Assembly: GCA_964637875.1 (NCBI GenBank)
Contig: CAZWXK010000012.1
Location: 1-64,000, forward strand
Reading direction: 5' to 3'
Length of the DNA stretch: 64,000 bases
From: UBA5972 sp964637875
GTDB taxonomy: Bacteria; Pseudomonadota; Alphaproteobacteria; Rhodobacterales; Rhodobacteraceae
Below, piece by piece: positions 1-7,162 of the stretch. The notes under the pieces are model-generated. The model saw only the letters and a list, made by a program, of their open reading frames with translations, had not been told where the DNA came from and ran no database searches. Position 1 is the first letter of the stretch. Each line of letters starts with the position of its first letter. The position numbers and the translations under genes are program-made.

Positions 1-45
1 CCCATGGCGGGCGCATCCGCGCCCACCCGGGCGGCCGCACGCCCT
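1..45. repeat. REP-like palindromic repeat, copy 1 (cut by window edge)
   Basis: This segment matches 58163-58207 at 44 of 45 positions; the one difference falls in the hairpin loop. Its core is a perfect 6-bp stem, GGGCGC-ATCC-GCGCCC, at 9-24. Both copies lie in intergenic DNA, here before aspS and there before priA. A shorter relative with the same stem lies at 53600-53615. The left part of this copy is outside the window, so its true length is unknown. Confidence 0.6.
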
Positions 46-309
46 CGGTTCGCAACACAGGCGAATCCGATCCGGGGCGACATGCCTCAGGGCCCGTCGC
101 GTCCGGTCGTATCGGCGTCTGCCGGGCCGTTCGGGCGCCCCGGACATGCAAACAGGCCGCCCCGAGGGCGCTCGCCCGCCCTTTTCGCGCCCGGCGTCGG
201 ATCCGATCACTTGCGAGATGCTCCGAAATCCATCGCGGCCCGGATCGGTGCATACCCGCCCGACAATGGCGGTTGCACACGCCAATGGGGCGGAATCGCC
301 GGCCCACCC

Positions 310-338
310 TTGACATCGCCGCTACAAACGCGTGTATC
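310..338 (+). promoter_or_regulatory. Probable aspS promoter
   Basis: A perfect -35 TTGACA (310-315) lies 17 bases before TGTATC (333-338), a weak -10. The predicted start of transcription is about 45 bases before the aspS start codon. The -10 side carries TACAAACGCGTGTA, closely similar to a segment upstream of gltX. Confidence 0.45.
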
Positions 339-388
339 CGCGCGAGAAACACGGAACCCGAAATTCACTGCCCGAAGGGACAGATATC

Positions 389-2173
389 ATGCACGCCTAT
401 CGCAGCCATACTTGCGCCGAACTCAATGCCTCGAATGTGGGGCAGAATGTCCGCCTCTCGGGCTGGGTGCATCGGGTGCGCGATCATGGCGGTGTGCTGT
501 TCATCGACCTGCGCGATCATTACGGCATCACCCAGGTGCTGTGCGACCCCGACAGCCCGGTCTTTCACGAGGTCGAAAAGGTCCGCGCCGAATGGGTGAT
601 CCGCATCGACGGCAATGTTCTGGCCCGCGACAAGGATCTGGTGAACCCCAAGATCCCCACCGGCGAGATCGAGGTTTTCATCCGCGACATGGAGGTACTG
701 AACGCCGCCGACGAACTGCCCCTGCCGGTGTTCGGCGAACCCGACTACCCCGAGGAAACCCGCCTGAAATACCGCTATCTGGACCTGCGGCGCGAGCATC
801 TGCACAACAACATCATGCTGCGCGCAAACGTGATTGCCAGTTTGCGCCGACGCATGAACGAACAGGGATTCACCGAATTCCAGACCCCGATCCTGACCGC
901 CAGCAGCCCCGAGGGCGCGCGCGACTTTCTGGTGCCCAGCCGCCTGCATCCGGGCAAGTTCTATGCACTGCCGCAGGCCCCGCAGCAGTTCAAGCAGCTG
1001 ATCATGGTGGCCGGTTTCGACCGCTATTTCCAGATCGCCCCGTGTTTCCGCGACGAAGATCCGCGCGCCGACCGCTCGCCCGGCGAGTTCTACCAGCTTG
1101 ACATGGAAATGAGCTTTGCCACGCAGGAGGACGTGTTTCAGGTGATCGAGCCCGTGATGCGCGGCGTGTTCCAGGAATTCGGCGGCGGGCGTCCCGTGAC
1201 GGCGGAATTCCCGCGCATCAGCTATCGCGATTCGATGAAATGGTACGGCACCGACAAGCCCGACCTGCGCAACCCGTTGCGCATGCAGGATGTCAGCGAA
1301 CATTTCCGCGGCTCGGGCTTCAAGATCTTTGCGTCATTGCTGGAACAGGACGGCAACGAGATCCGCGCCATTCCCGCCCCCGGCGGAGGCAGCCGCAAGT
1401 TCTGCGACCGGATGAACAGCTTTGCCCAGGGCGAAGGCCTGCCGGGGATGGGCTATATCTTCTGGCGGGATCAGGGCGAGGGCATGGAGGCCGCCGGCCC
1501 TCTGGCAAAAAACATCGGCCCGGAACGGACCGAGGCCATTCGTCAGCAGCTGGGCCTTGGCGTCGGTGACGCGGCCTTTTTCCTGGGCGGCAAGCCCTCG
1601 GCCTTTCAGGCGGTGGCGGCCAAGGCGCGCGACGAGATCTGGGCACAGACCCAGCCGAACGATGACTGGAAGAACGAGTTCAAATTCTGCTGGATCGTCG
1701 ATTTCCCGATGTATGAACTGGACGAGGAAACCGGCAAGCTGGATTTCAGCCACAACCCGTTCTCGATGCCGCAAGGCGGGCTTGAGGCACTGGAAAACCA
1801 GGATCCGCTGGAGATCCTTGGCTATCAGTACGACATCGTCTGCAACGGGGTCGAGCTGTCCTCGGGCGCGGTGCGGAATCATCGCCCGGAAATCATGTAC
1901 AAGGCGTTCGAGATCGTCGGTCACGACCGCGCCTTTGTGGACGAGCATTTCGGCGGCATGCTGAACGCGTTCAAATATGGCGCCCCGCCGCATGCCGGCA
2001 TCGCGCCGGGTGTTGATCGCATGGTGATGCTGCTGGCGGATGCCGAAAACATCCGCGAGGTCATCATGTTCCCGATGAACCAGCGCGCCGAGGACCTGAT
2101 GATGCAGGCCCCCTCCGAGCCCACAAACGAACAGCTGCGCGAGCTGGGCCTCAGGATCATCCCGGTCGAGTGA
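389..2173 (+). CDS. aspS: Aspartyl-tRNA synthetase (AspS)
   Basis: Class II aminoacyl-tRNA synthetase that charges tRNA-Asp with aspartate in the cytoplasm. The protein has 594 residues, normal for the bacterial form. It has an N-terminal OB-fold anticodon-binding domain (about 1-110, with GWVHRVRDHGG), then the catalytic core: motif 2 FRDEDPRADRSPGEF near residue 220 and motif 3 GIAPGVDRMVMLL near 537. A GAD insertion typical of bacterial AspRS should lie between them. The start at 389 is chosen because homologues begin with this HAYRSHTC-type sequence and GAAGGGA lies just upstream; an in-frame ATG at 332 would add 19 residues unlike the family and would put the -10 inside the gene. Monocistronic by appearance, with its own promoter. 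Confidence 0.97.
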   Translation: MHAYRSHTCAELNASNVGQNVRLSGWVHRVRDHGGVLFIDLRDHYGITQVLCDPDSPVFHEVEKVRAEWVIRIDGNVLARDKDLVNPKIPTGEIEVFIRDMEVLNAADELPLPVFGEPDYPEETRLKYRYLDLRREHLHNNIMLRANVIASLRRRMNEQGFTEFQTPILTASSPEGARDFLVPSRLHPGKFYALPQAPQQFKQLIMVAGFDRYFQIAPCFRDEDPRADRSPGEFYQLDMEMSFATQEDVFQVIEPVMRGVFQEFGGGRPVTAEFPRISYRDSMKWYGTDKPDLRNPLRMQDVSEHFRGSGFKIFASLLEQDGNEIRAIPAPGGGSRKFCDRMNSFAQGEGLPGMGYIFWRDQGEGMEAAGPLAKNIGPERTEAIRQQLGLGVGDAAFFLGGKPSAFQAVAAKARDEIWAQTQPNDDWKNEFKFCWIVDFPMYELDEETGKLDFSHNPFSMPQGGLEALENQDPLEILGYQYDIVCNGVELSSGAVRNHRPEIMYKAFEIVGHDRAFVDEHFGGMLNAFKYGAPPHAGIAPGVDRMVMLLADAENIREVIMFPMNQRAEDLMMQAPSEPTNEQLRELGLRIIPVE

Positions 2174-2174
2174 T

Positions 2175-2192
2175 CGCCGCTGCCCTGCGGCG
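2175..2192 (+). terminator. Hairpin just after aspS
   Basis: CGCCGC-TGCCCT-GCGGCG forms a 6-bp perfect stem starting two bases after the aspS stop. Only a weak pyrimidine run (CTTCTG) follows, so termination is plausible but not typical. Confidence 0.35.
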
Positions 2193-2354
2193 CTTCTGCG
2201 TCTGAATGCCCCGCTCCGGGGGTGGATGTCCGGCTGCCACGCCTGCCCCATTGATGCCGGATTTCCGGGTTATCCTGCCGCCCGCACCCGGTATGCCGGG
2301 CTGCTATCGGCAGGGCGGGCTGGCGCCGTGCGACGGAAAGCAGCCGTTCTGCCG

Positions 2355-2360
2355 TATAAT
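2355..2360 (+). promoter_or_regulatory. Perfect -10 box TATAAT before the DUF1800 gene
   Basis: TATAAT stands out in a GC-rich stretch 52 bases before the DUF1800 start codon. No good TTGACA-like -35 lies 16-18 bases upstream; GACGGA at 2332-2337 has the right spacing but a poor match. This suggests an activated promoter or an alternative sigma factor for the DUF1800/DUF1501 pair. Confidence 0.4.
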
Positions 2361-2411
2361 CGCAAGAGGCGGACGCCCGGCGGCCGGCCGGAAAACGGGA
2401 GGGCAGCGACA

Positions 2412-3776
2412 ATGACGACGCATTTTCAGACCATGGCAGCGATCAGATTCGGCTATGGCCTGTCGCAGGCGGACAGCCCGCCAGCCAGCGTTGACGACAT
2501 GCTGTCGCGCCTGCGCGGCCCCGACAGGATGGCCGCAGCCTGGCCGATAGCGCCTTTCGCGCAGCGCGCCCGCGAGTCCCTGAATTTCAGGCTGCTGCGA
2601 AAATCGTTCAGAAACAGCCCCGACGCCGGCAAGAAGGCCGTGCGCAAGGCCTATCGCAAGATGTTTGGCGGCCTGATGGGGGACATGCGGGCAACGGTTC
2701 TGAGGGCGATGGACGGTCATGATGCCTTTCGCGAACGTCTGGTCCGTTTCTGGGCCGATCATTTTACCGTCATCGGCCGGGGCAAGGGGCTGCGTTTCGT
2801 GACCACTGCCTATGTCGAGGATGCGATTCGCCCCAACATCACCGGCAGGTTCGCGGATCTGCTGAAGGCGGCCGACATGCATCCGGCGATGCTGATCTTT
2901 CTGGATCAGACCAGTTCGGTGGGCCCCGATTCCCCGATCGGCAGGCGCAGCGGAAAGGGCCTGAACGAAAACCTGGCCCGCGAAATCATGGAGCTGCACA
3001 CGCTGGGCGTCGGTGCCGCCTATACCCAGAGGGATGTACGCCAGTTCGCCCGGCTGCTGACCGGGCTCTATTACAATTTCCGCACCGGCAGCAGTTTTCG
3101 CACCGCCGCCGCCGAACCCGGCGCGGAAACCGTTCTGGGCCAGAGCTATGGTGGCGGGCCGGCCTCGGTTGCCGATATCGAGGCGGCCTTTGACGATCTG
3201 GCGCGTCATCCTGCGACCGCGCGCCATATCGCAACAAAGCTGGCGGTGCATTTCGTGTCCGACACCCCGGACCCCGCGCTTGTCGATCATGTGGCGGCGG
3301 TTTTTTCGCGCAGTGACGGCGATCTGATGGCGACCTATGCCGCATTGCTGGAACATCCGGCGGCATGGCGGAAACCCGGGGAAAAGGCGCGCCAGCCCTT
3401 CGATTTCGTTGTGGCTTCCTTGCGGGCACTCGATGTTCCGGCCAAACATGTTGCGGCGTTGAGCGCGGCCAGGACTCGTCTGTTGCTGGCGGCGCCGATG
3501 GAGGCCATGGGCCAGCCGTGGCAGCGCCCGAACGGCCCCGACGGCTGGCCGGAAGAAATGGATTACTGGATTACCCCCCAAGGCTTGGCGGCGCGTATCG
3601 AATGGGCCCTGTTGCTGGCGGGCCGGATGGGAGGGGCTGTCCGGCAGCAGGAACTGGCACGCACCGCCCTGGGCACATTGAGTGACACCCGCATGATCGA
3701 GGTCGTCAGCGCCGCCGAGAGCCGGCGCGAGGGGATCGCCCTGGTCCTGGCCTCGCCAGAATTCAACCGCCGCTGA
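2412..3776 (+). CDS. DUF1800 family protein
   Basis: The product has 454 residues and belongs to the DUF1800 family, whose biochemical role is not established. The family signature NENLAREIMELHTLGV is at about residues 184-199, and an alpha-helical, arginine-rich N-terminal half precedes it. I see no clear signal peptide. The start at 2412 is preceded by GGGAGGG at good spacing; an in-frame ATG at 2226 lacks a ribosome site and would add unlike sequence. The next gene, 25 bases downstream, encodes a Tat-type exported DUF1501 protein. The two families are found side by side in many genomes, which points to a joint function. Confidence 0.88.
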   Translation: MTTHFQTMAAIRFGYGLSQADSPPASVDDMLSRLRGPDRMAAAWPIAPFAQRARESLNFRLLRKSFRNSPDAGKKAVRKAYRKMFGGLMGDMRATVLRAMDGHDAFRERLVRFWADHFTVIGRGKGLRFVTTAYVEDAIRPNITGRFADLLKAADMHPAMLIFLDQTSSVGPDSPIGRRSGKGLNENLAREIMELHTLGVGAAYTQRDVRQFARLLTGLYYNFRTGSSFRTAAAEPGAETVLGQSYGGGPASVADIEAAFDDLARHPATARHIATKLAVHFVSDTPDPALVDHVAAVFSRSDGDLMATYAALLEHPAAWRKPGEKARQPFDFVVASLRALDVPAKHVAALSAARTRLLLAAPMEAMGQPWQRPNGPDGWPEEMDYWITPQGLAARIEWALLLAGRMGGAVRQQELARTALGTLSDTRMIEVVSAAESRREGIALVLASPEFNRR

Positions 3777-3801
3777 TACCGCCGCTGATACGGAGCCGAC
3801 A

Positions 3802-5037
3802 ATGCAGAACCAGATGAACAACAGGGTTTCGAACATGGATCGCCGACAATTCCTGACCCATGCGGCCGCCGGTGGCGCAGCGCTGGCGGCCAGCCCGTTG
3901 GCGGCCTCGGTGACTCTGGCACAGGCGCCGTGGGAAAACAGGCTGGTGGTCATCATCCTGCGGGGGGCGATGGACGGGCTCGAGGTCGTGCGCCCTGCCG
4001 GGGATGCGCTGTTCGACCGCTATCGGCCCACGCTTGCCCGCAAGGCTGGCATGGATCTGGACGGTTATTTCGCACTGCACGACAGGCTTGCCCCGCTGAT
4101 GCCGCTCTGGCGGGCTGGGCAGCTGGGCTTTGCCCATGCGGTCGCGACCCCCTATCGGGACAAGCGCAGCCATTTCGACGGGCAGGATCTGCTCGAAGCC
4201 GGCACGGTCGCCTTGAAGGGCGCCGGGCGCGACGGCTGGTTGAACCGGATGCTGGGACAGGTGCCCGGCGTGACCGTTAAAACCGCTTTTGCAGTCGGGC
4301 CGGGAGACATGCTGGTTCTGTCGGGGGGTGTGCCGACCTCGTCATGGTCACCGGCAGCGCGTCTGGACCTGAGCGAGCGGGGGCGGCGCCTGCTGGAGGT
4401 TCTGTACCATGACGACCCGGTTTTCCAGGAGGCGGGGCGGGTTGCGCTCGAGATGACCGGTGACGTGCTGGGTCAGGATGAAGCGCCGGAAAAGGCCGTT
4501 GACAACAGGATCATGCGAATGCTGGCACAGGGCCGGCGCGCGACGCGGGCCGGTGCGCTGGCCCGATTCACTGCGCGCAGGTTGAACGAGGATACCCGTA
4601 TCGCGGCCTTTTCGATCAACGGCTGGGATACCCACCGTGCCCAGTCTGGGGGCATTCGCAGGCCGCTGGGCGAGCTTGCCGATGCGCTGCTGGAACTGAA
4701 GCGCGGTCTGGGCGCCAACTGGGACCGGACGGTGGTCATGGCGATGACCGAGTTCGGTCGTACCGTGCGTGAAAACGGCTCGCGCGGGACCGATCACGGT
4801 ACTGGTGGGGTGATGGTGATGGCGGGCGGCGCACTGAAGGGCGGGCGTGTCTACGGGCGCTGGCCGGGGTTGGGCGAGGGCGATCTTTACCAGAACCGCG
4901 ACCTGCTGCCGACAAGCGATGTGCGGGCCTATGCGGCATATGCAATGCGCGGGCTTTTCGGGCTGGACAGGGGGCTGCTCGAACGCGTGGTCTTCCCGGG
5001 GCTGGAGATGGGCGAGGATCCGGGGATCACTGCCTGA
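3802..5037 (+). CDS. DUF1501 family protein with Tat signal
   Basis: The 411-residue product starts with a twin-arginine-type signal: MDRRQFLTH at residues 12-20, followed by an Ala-rich hydrophobic stretch. It should therefore be exported folded to the periplasm. The mature part resembles the sulfatase/alkaline-phosphatase-like DUF1501 family: LRGAMDGLEVV near the N-terminus, NGWDTH in the middle, and TEFGRTVREN followed by GTDHG towards the C-terminus. The catalytic activity of the family is unknown to me. GGAG at 3792-3795 supports the ATG at 3802, though the methionine at 3835 is also possible. It is paired with the DUF1800 gene upstream and probably cotranscribed. Confidence 0.9.
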   Translation: MQNQMNNRVSNMDRRQFLTHAAAGGAALAASPLAASVTLAQAPWENRLVVIILRGAMDGLEVVRPAGDALFDRYRPTLARKAGMDLDGYFALHDRLAPLMPLWRAGQLGFAHAVATPYRDKRSHFDGQDLLEAGTVALKGAGRDGWLNRMLGQVPGVTVKTAFAVGPGDMLVLSGGVPTSSWSPAARLDLSERGRRLLEVLYHDDPVFQEAGRVALEMTGDVLGQDEAPEKAVDNRIMRMLAQGRRATRAGALARFTARRLNEDTRIAAFSINGWDTHRAQSGGIRRPLGELADALLELKRGLGANWDRTVVMAMTEFGRTVRENGSRGTDHGTGGVMVMAGGALKGGRVYGRWPGLGEGDLYQNRDLLPTSDVRAYAAYAMRGLFGLDRGLLERVVFPGLEMGEDPGITA

Positions 5038-5046
5038 GGGTGCACG

Positions 5047-5090
5047 CCGGCGCGGGCGCCGGGACATGAGTATTTTGGCAAAGAAGAAGA
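5047..5090 (+). repeat. Stem-loop plus GAGTATTT tail element, copy A
   Basis: A perfect stem CCGGCG-CGGG-CGCCGG (5047-5062) is followed five bases later by GAGTATTT, three variable bases and CAAAGAAGAA (5068-5088). The same tail after a stem-loop occurs at 25762-25820 and 60510-60567, each time a short way downstream of a plus-strand gene and before another. Here it begins about ten bases after the DUF1501 stop. This copy lacks the extra first stem of the other two. Confidence 0.7.
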
Positions 5091-5158
5091 CATGGTCGAG
5101 GTTGACAGACCGGGGCCGAGTGTCGAGACAGGGGCAAAGCCGTTATCGGAGACAGACC

Positions 5159-5737
5159 ATGCCCGAGCCGCGCCCAGAGGTGCTTGAATTCCTGCAAACC
5201 CGGCGTTCGCGTCCAGCAAGGACGTTGACAAAGCCGGTTCCCGGGCGGGACGGGATCGAAAGGTTGCTGGTCATGGCCGCGCGAAGTCCGGATCATGGCA
5301 AGCTGGTGCCCTGGCGGTTCATCGTGCTGGAAAAGGTGGCGTTGCTGCGGCTTGGGGCGCTGGTTGGCGAACTGGGCCCGGATCGCGAGCGCGAGCCCGG
5401 CAGGCTGGAAAAGGCGAGGCGCCAGTTTGCCGATGCCGATCTGGTGATCGCGGTCGTTTCCCGCCCGATGAAATCGGACAAGGTGCCCGAGGTCGAGCAG
5501 ATCCTTTCCGCAGGCGCGGTCTGTCTGGGGTTGTTGAATGCGGCACTGGCCTCGGGCTGGGGGGCGAACTGGCTGACCGGCTGGATGGCGCGGGATCGGG
5601 AATTTCTGGCACGCGGTCTGGGGCTGGCTCGGGGCGAGTTCGTGGCCGGGTTCATTCATGTCGGGACCGAAACGATCGTTCCCCCCGAACGTCCGCGCCC
5701 CGATGTCGCCGCCCTGACGACATGGGTGCAGACATGA
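5159..5737 (+). CDS. YdjA-like nitroreductase family protein
   Basis: The 192-residue product belongs to the small FMN-dependent nitroreductase family and resembles YdjA, which uses NAD(P)H to reduce substrates that are mostly unknown in vivo. The N-terminal FLQTRRSRPARTL carries the arginines that contact FMN phosphate, and AARSPDHGKLVPWRF follows, typical of the YdjA branch. The C-terminal half contains AALASGWGANWLTGW. The start at 5159 gives the expected length; the reading frame is open further upstream but runs into the repeat element. A TTGACA at 5102-5107 could serve a promoter. The stop overlaps the start of the next gene (ATGA), so the two are translationally coupled. Confidence 0.85.
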   Translation: MPEPRPEVLEFLQTRRSRPARTLTKPVPGRDGIERLLVMAARSPDHGKLVPWRFIVLEKVALLRLGALVGELGPDREREPGRLEKARRQFADADLVIAVVSRPMKSDKVPEVEQILSAGAVCLGLLNAALASGWGANWLTGWMARDREFLARGLGLARGEFVAGFIHVGTETIVPPERPRPDVAALTTWVQT

Positions 5738-6438
5738 TATTTCGTGATTTCGCCCTTGCGCTGGGACAGCTTGGCGATCCGGCCTTTCGACGGGTGCTGG
5801 TCAGGGCGGTGCTGCTGACGCTGGCGATTTTCGGGCCCTTCGTGTTCGGCTTTTCGGCCTTTGTTCAATGGGTCGTACCCGAAAACGTGACATTGCCTTT
5901 TATCGGGCAGGTGAGTTTTCTTGACAATCTTGCCTCGGGCCTGGGGCTGGTGGTGCTGCTGTTCCTGTCGTCTTTCGTGATGGTTCCGGTGGCCTCGGTT
6001 TTCATCGGCTTCTTTCTGGACGAGATCGCCGATGCCGTCGAGGCACGCCATTATCCCCGGCTGGGGCCGGCGCGGCGGATCCCGCTGTGGGAGAGCGTGG
6101 TTGACGGCCTGCGGTTCATGCTGGTGGTGATCCTTGTCAACCTGCTGGCGCTGGTGATCTATCTGGCATCCAGCCTGCTGGCGCCGGTCATTTTCTGGCT
6201 GGTGAATGGATGGCTGCTGGGGCGTGAATATTTTCAGCTGGTCGCCATGCGCCGTCTGGCGCGCAACAAGGCCGATTCGATGCGCCGTCGGCATGTCATC
6301 GGTATCTGGATCGCCGGTATATTGATGGCGATCCCGCTGTCAGTGCCGCTGGTGGGGCTGTTCGTGCCGATCCTGGGGGTGGCGACCTTTACCCACCAGT
6401 TCCACCGTCTGAACGGTGAGAAACCCGATGGCGTGTGA
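5734..6438 (+). CDS. EI24/CysZ-like multi-spanning membrane protein
   Basis: The 234-residue product has about four to five hydrophobic segments and looks like the EI24 domain family that includes the sulfate permease CysZ. Membrane stretches fall at about 23-45, 69-95, 126-160 and 189-215. I chose ATG 5734 because it overlaps the nitroreductase stop as ATGA; ATG 5722 in the same frame is possible. No conserved catalytic motif is visible. Family membership is moderately sure; sulfate transport is only a guess, as there are no cysteine-biosynthesis neighbours. Confidence 0.75.
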   Translation: MIFRDFALALGQLGDPAFRRVLVRAVLLTLAIFGPFVFGFSAFVQWVVPENVTLPFIGQVSFLDNLASGLGLVVLLFLSSFVMVPVASVFIGFFLDEIADAVEARHYPRLGPARRIPLWESVVDGLRFMLVVILVNLLALVIYLASSLLAPVIFWLVNGWLLGREYFQLVAMRRLARNKADSMRRRHVIGIWIAGILMAIPLSVPLVGLFVPILGVATFTHQFHRLNGEKPDGV

Positions 6439-6454
6439 GCCCGGTTGAGGGCGC

Positions 6455-6733
6455 TCAGTAATACCCGCGGCCATAGAGGCCAAGGATGTCGATGTCGGCA
6501 ATGCCGATCACGCCGCTGAGCAGGATCGCCATGACGATGCCCCACAAAAGGGCCGAAATGATCGTGACAAGCATGAATTTTCGCTTGAGCCCCGGCGCCA
6601 CGGGCGCTGATCCGGGTGTTCCGGGGACGACATCTCCTGCCTCGTCCTGGCTGCGCAGGCGCAGGGGCAGAACCACGAAAAGCGTCAGGAACCAGAGAAC
6701 CAGAAACAGCACGATTGCGGCCAGAATGTTCAT
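6455..6733 (-). CDS. DUF1467 family small membrane protein
   Basis: A 92-residue protein with two hydrophobic segments, about residues 3-26 and 53-75, separated by a short polar Pro/Gly loop. The motif FLTLFVVLPLRLRSQDE right after the first segment is typical of DUF1467, a family nearly confined to alphaproteobacteria and of unknown function. It lies three bases downstream of the methylmalonyl-CoA epimerase gene on the same strand, an arrangement common in relatives, so the two are probably cotranscribed. Confidence 0.85.
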   Translation of the reverse strand: MNILAAIVLFLVLWFLTLFVVLPLRLRSQDEAGDVVPGTPGSAPVAPGLKRKFMLVTIISALLWGIVMAILLSGVIGIADIDILGLYGRGYY

Positions 6734-6736
6734 TGG

Positions 6737-7141
<405 letters not shown>

Positions 7142-7162
7142 CTGTGTCTCCTTCGGTCGGGG

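Larger units (their letters stand above)
1..388. other. Intergenic region upstream of aspS
   Basis: I see no convincing gene in this stretch. It holds a 45-base palindromic repeat at its left edge, described separately. GC-rich sequence with short inverted repeats follows, including GGGCG-CT-CGCCC at 166-177 trailed by TTTT at 182-185, which might end a gene lying outside the window. A promoter-like TTGACA then sits close to aspS. A reading frame that runs through here and on into aspS in another frame looks like a high-GC artefact. Confidence 0.5.

Noticed and set aside
4..1101. Long plus-strand frame starting at the window edge and overlapping aspS
   Set aside because: It runs in another frame through most of aspS N-terminal coding sequence, has Arg/Pro-rich composition and no family motif; a high-GC shadow.
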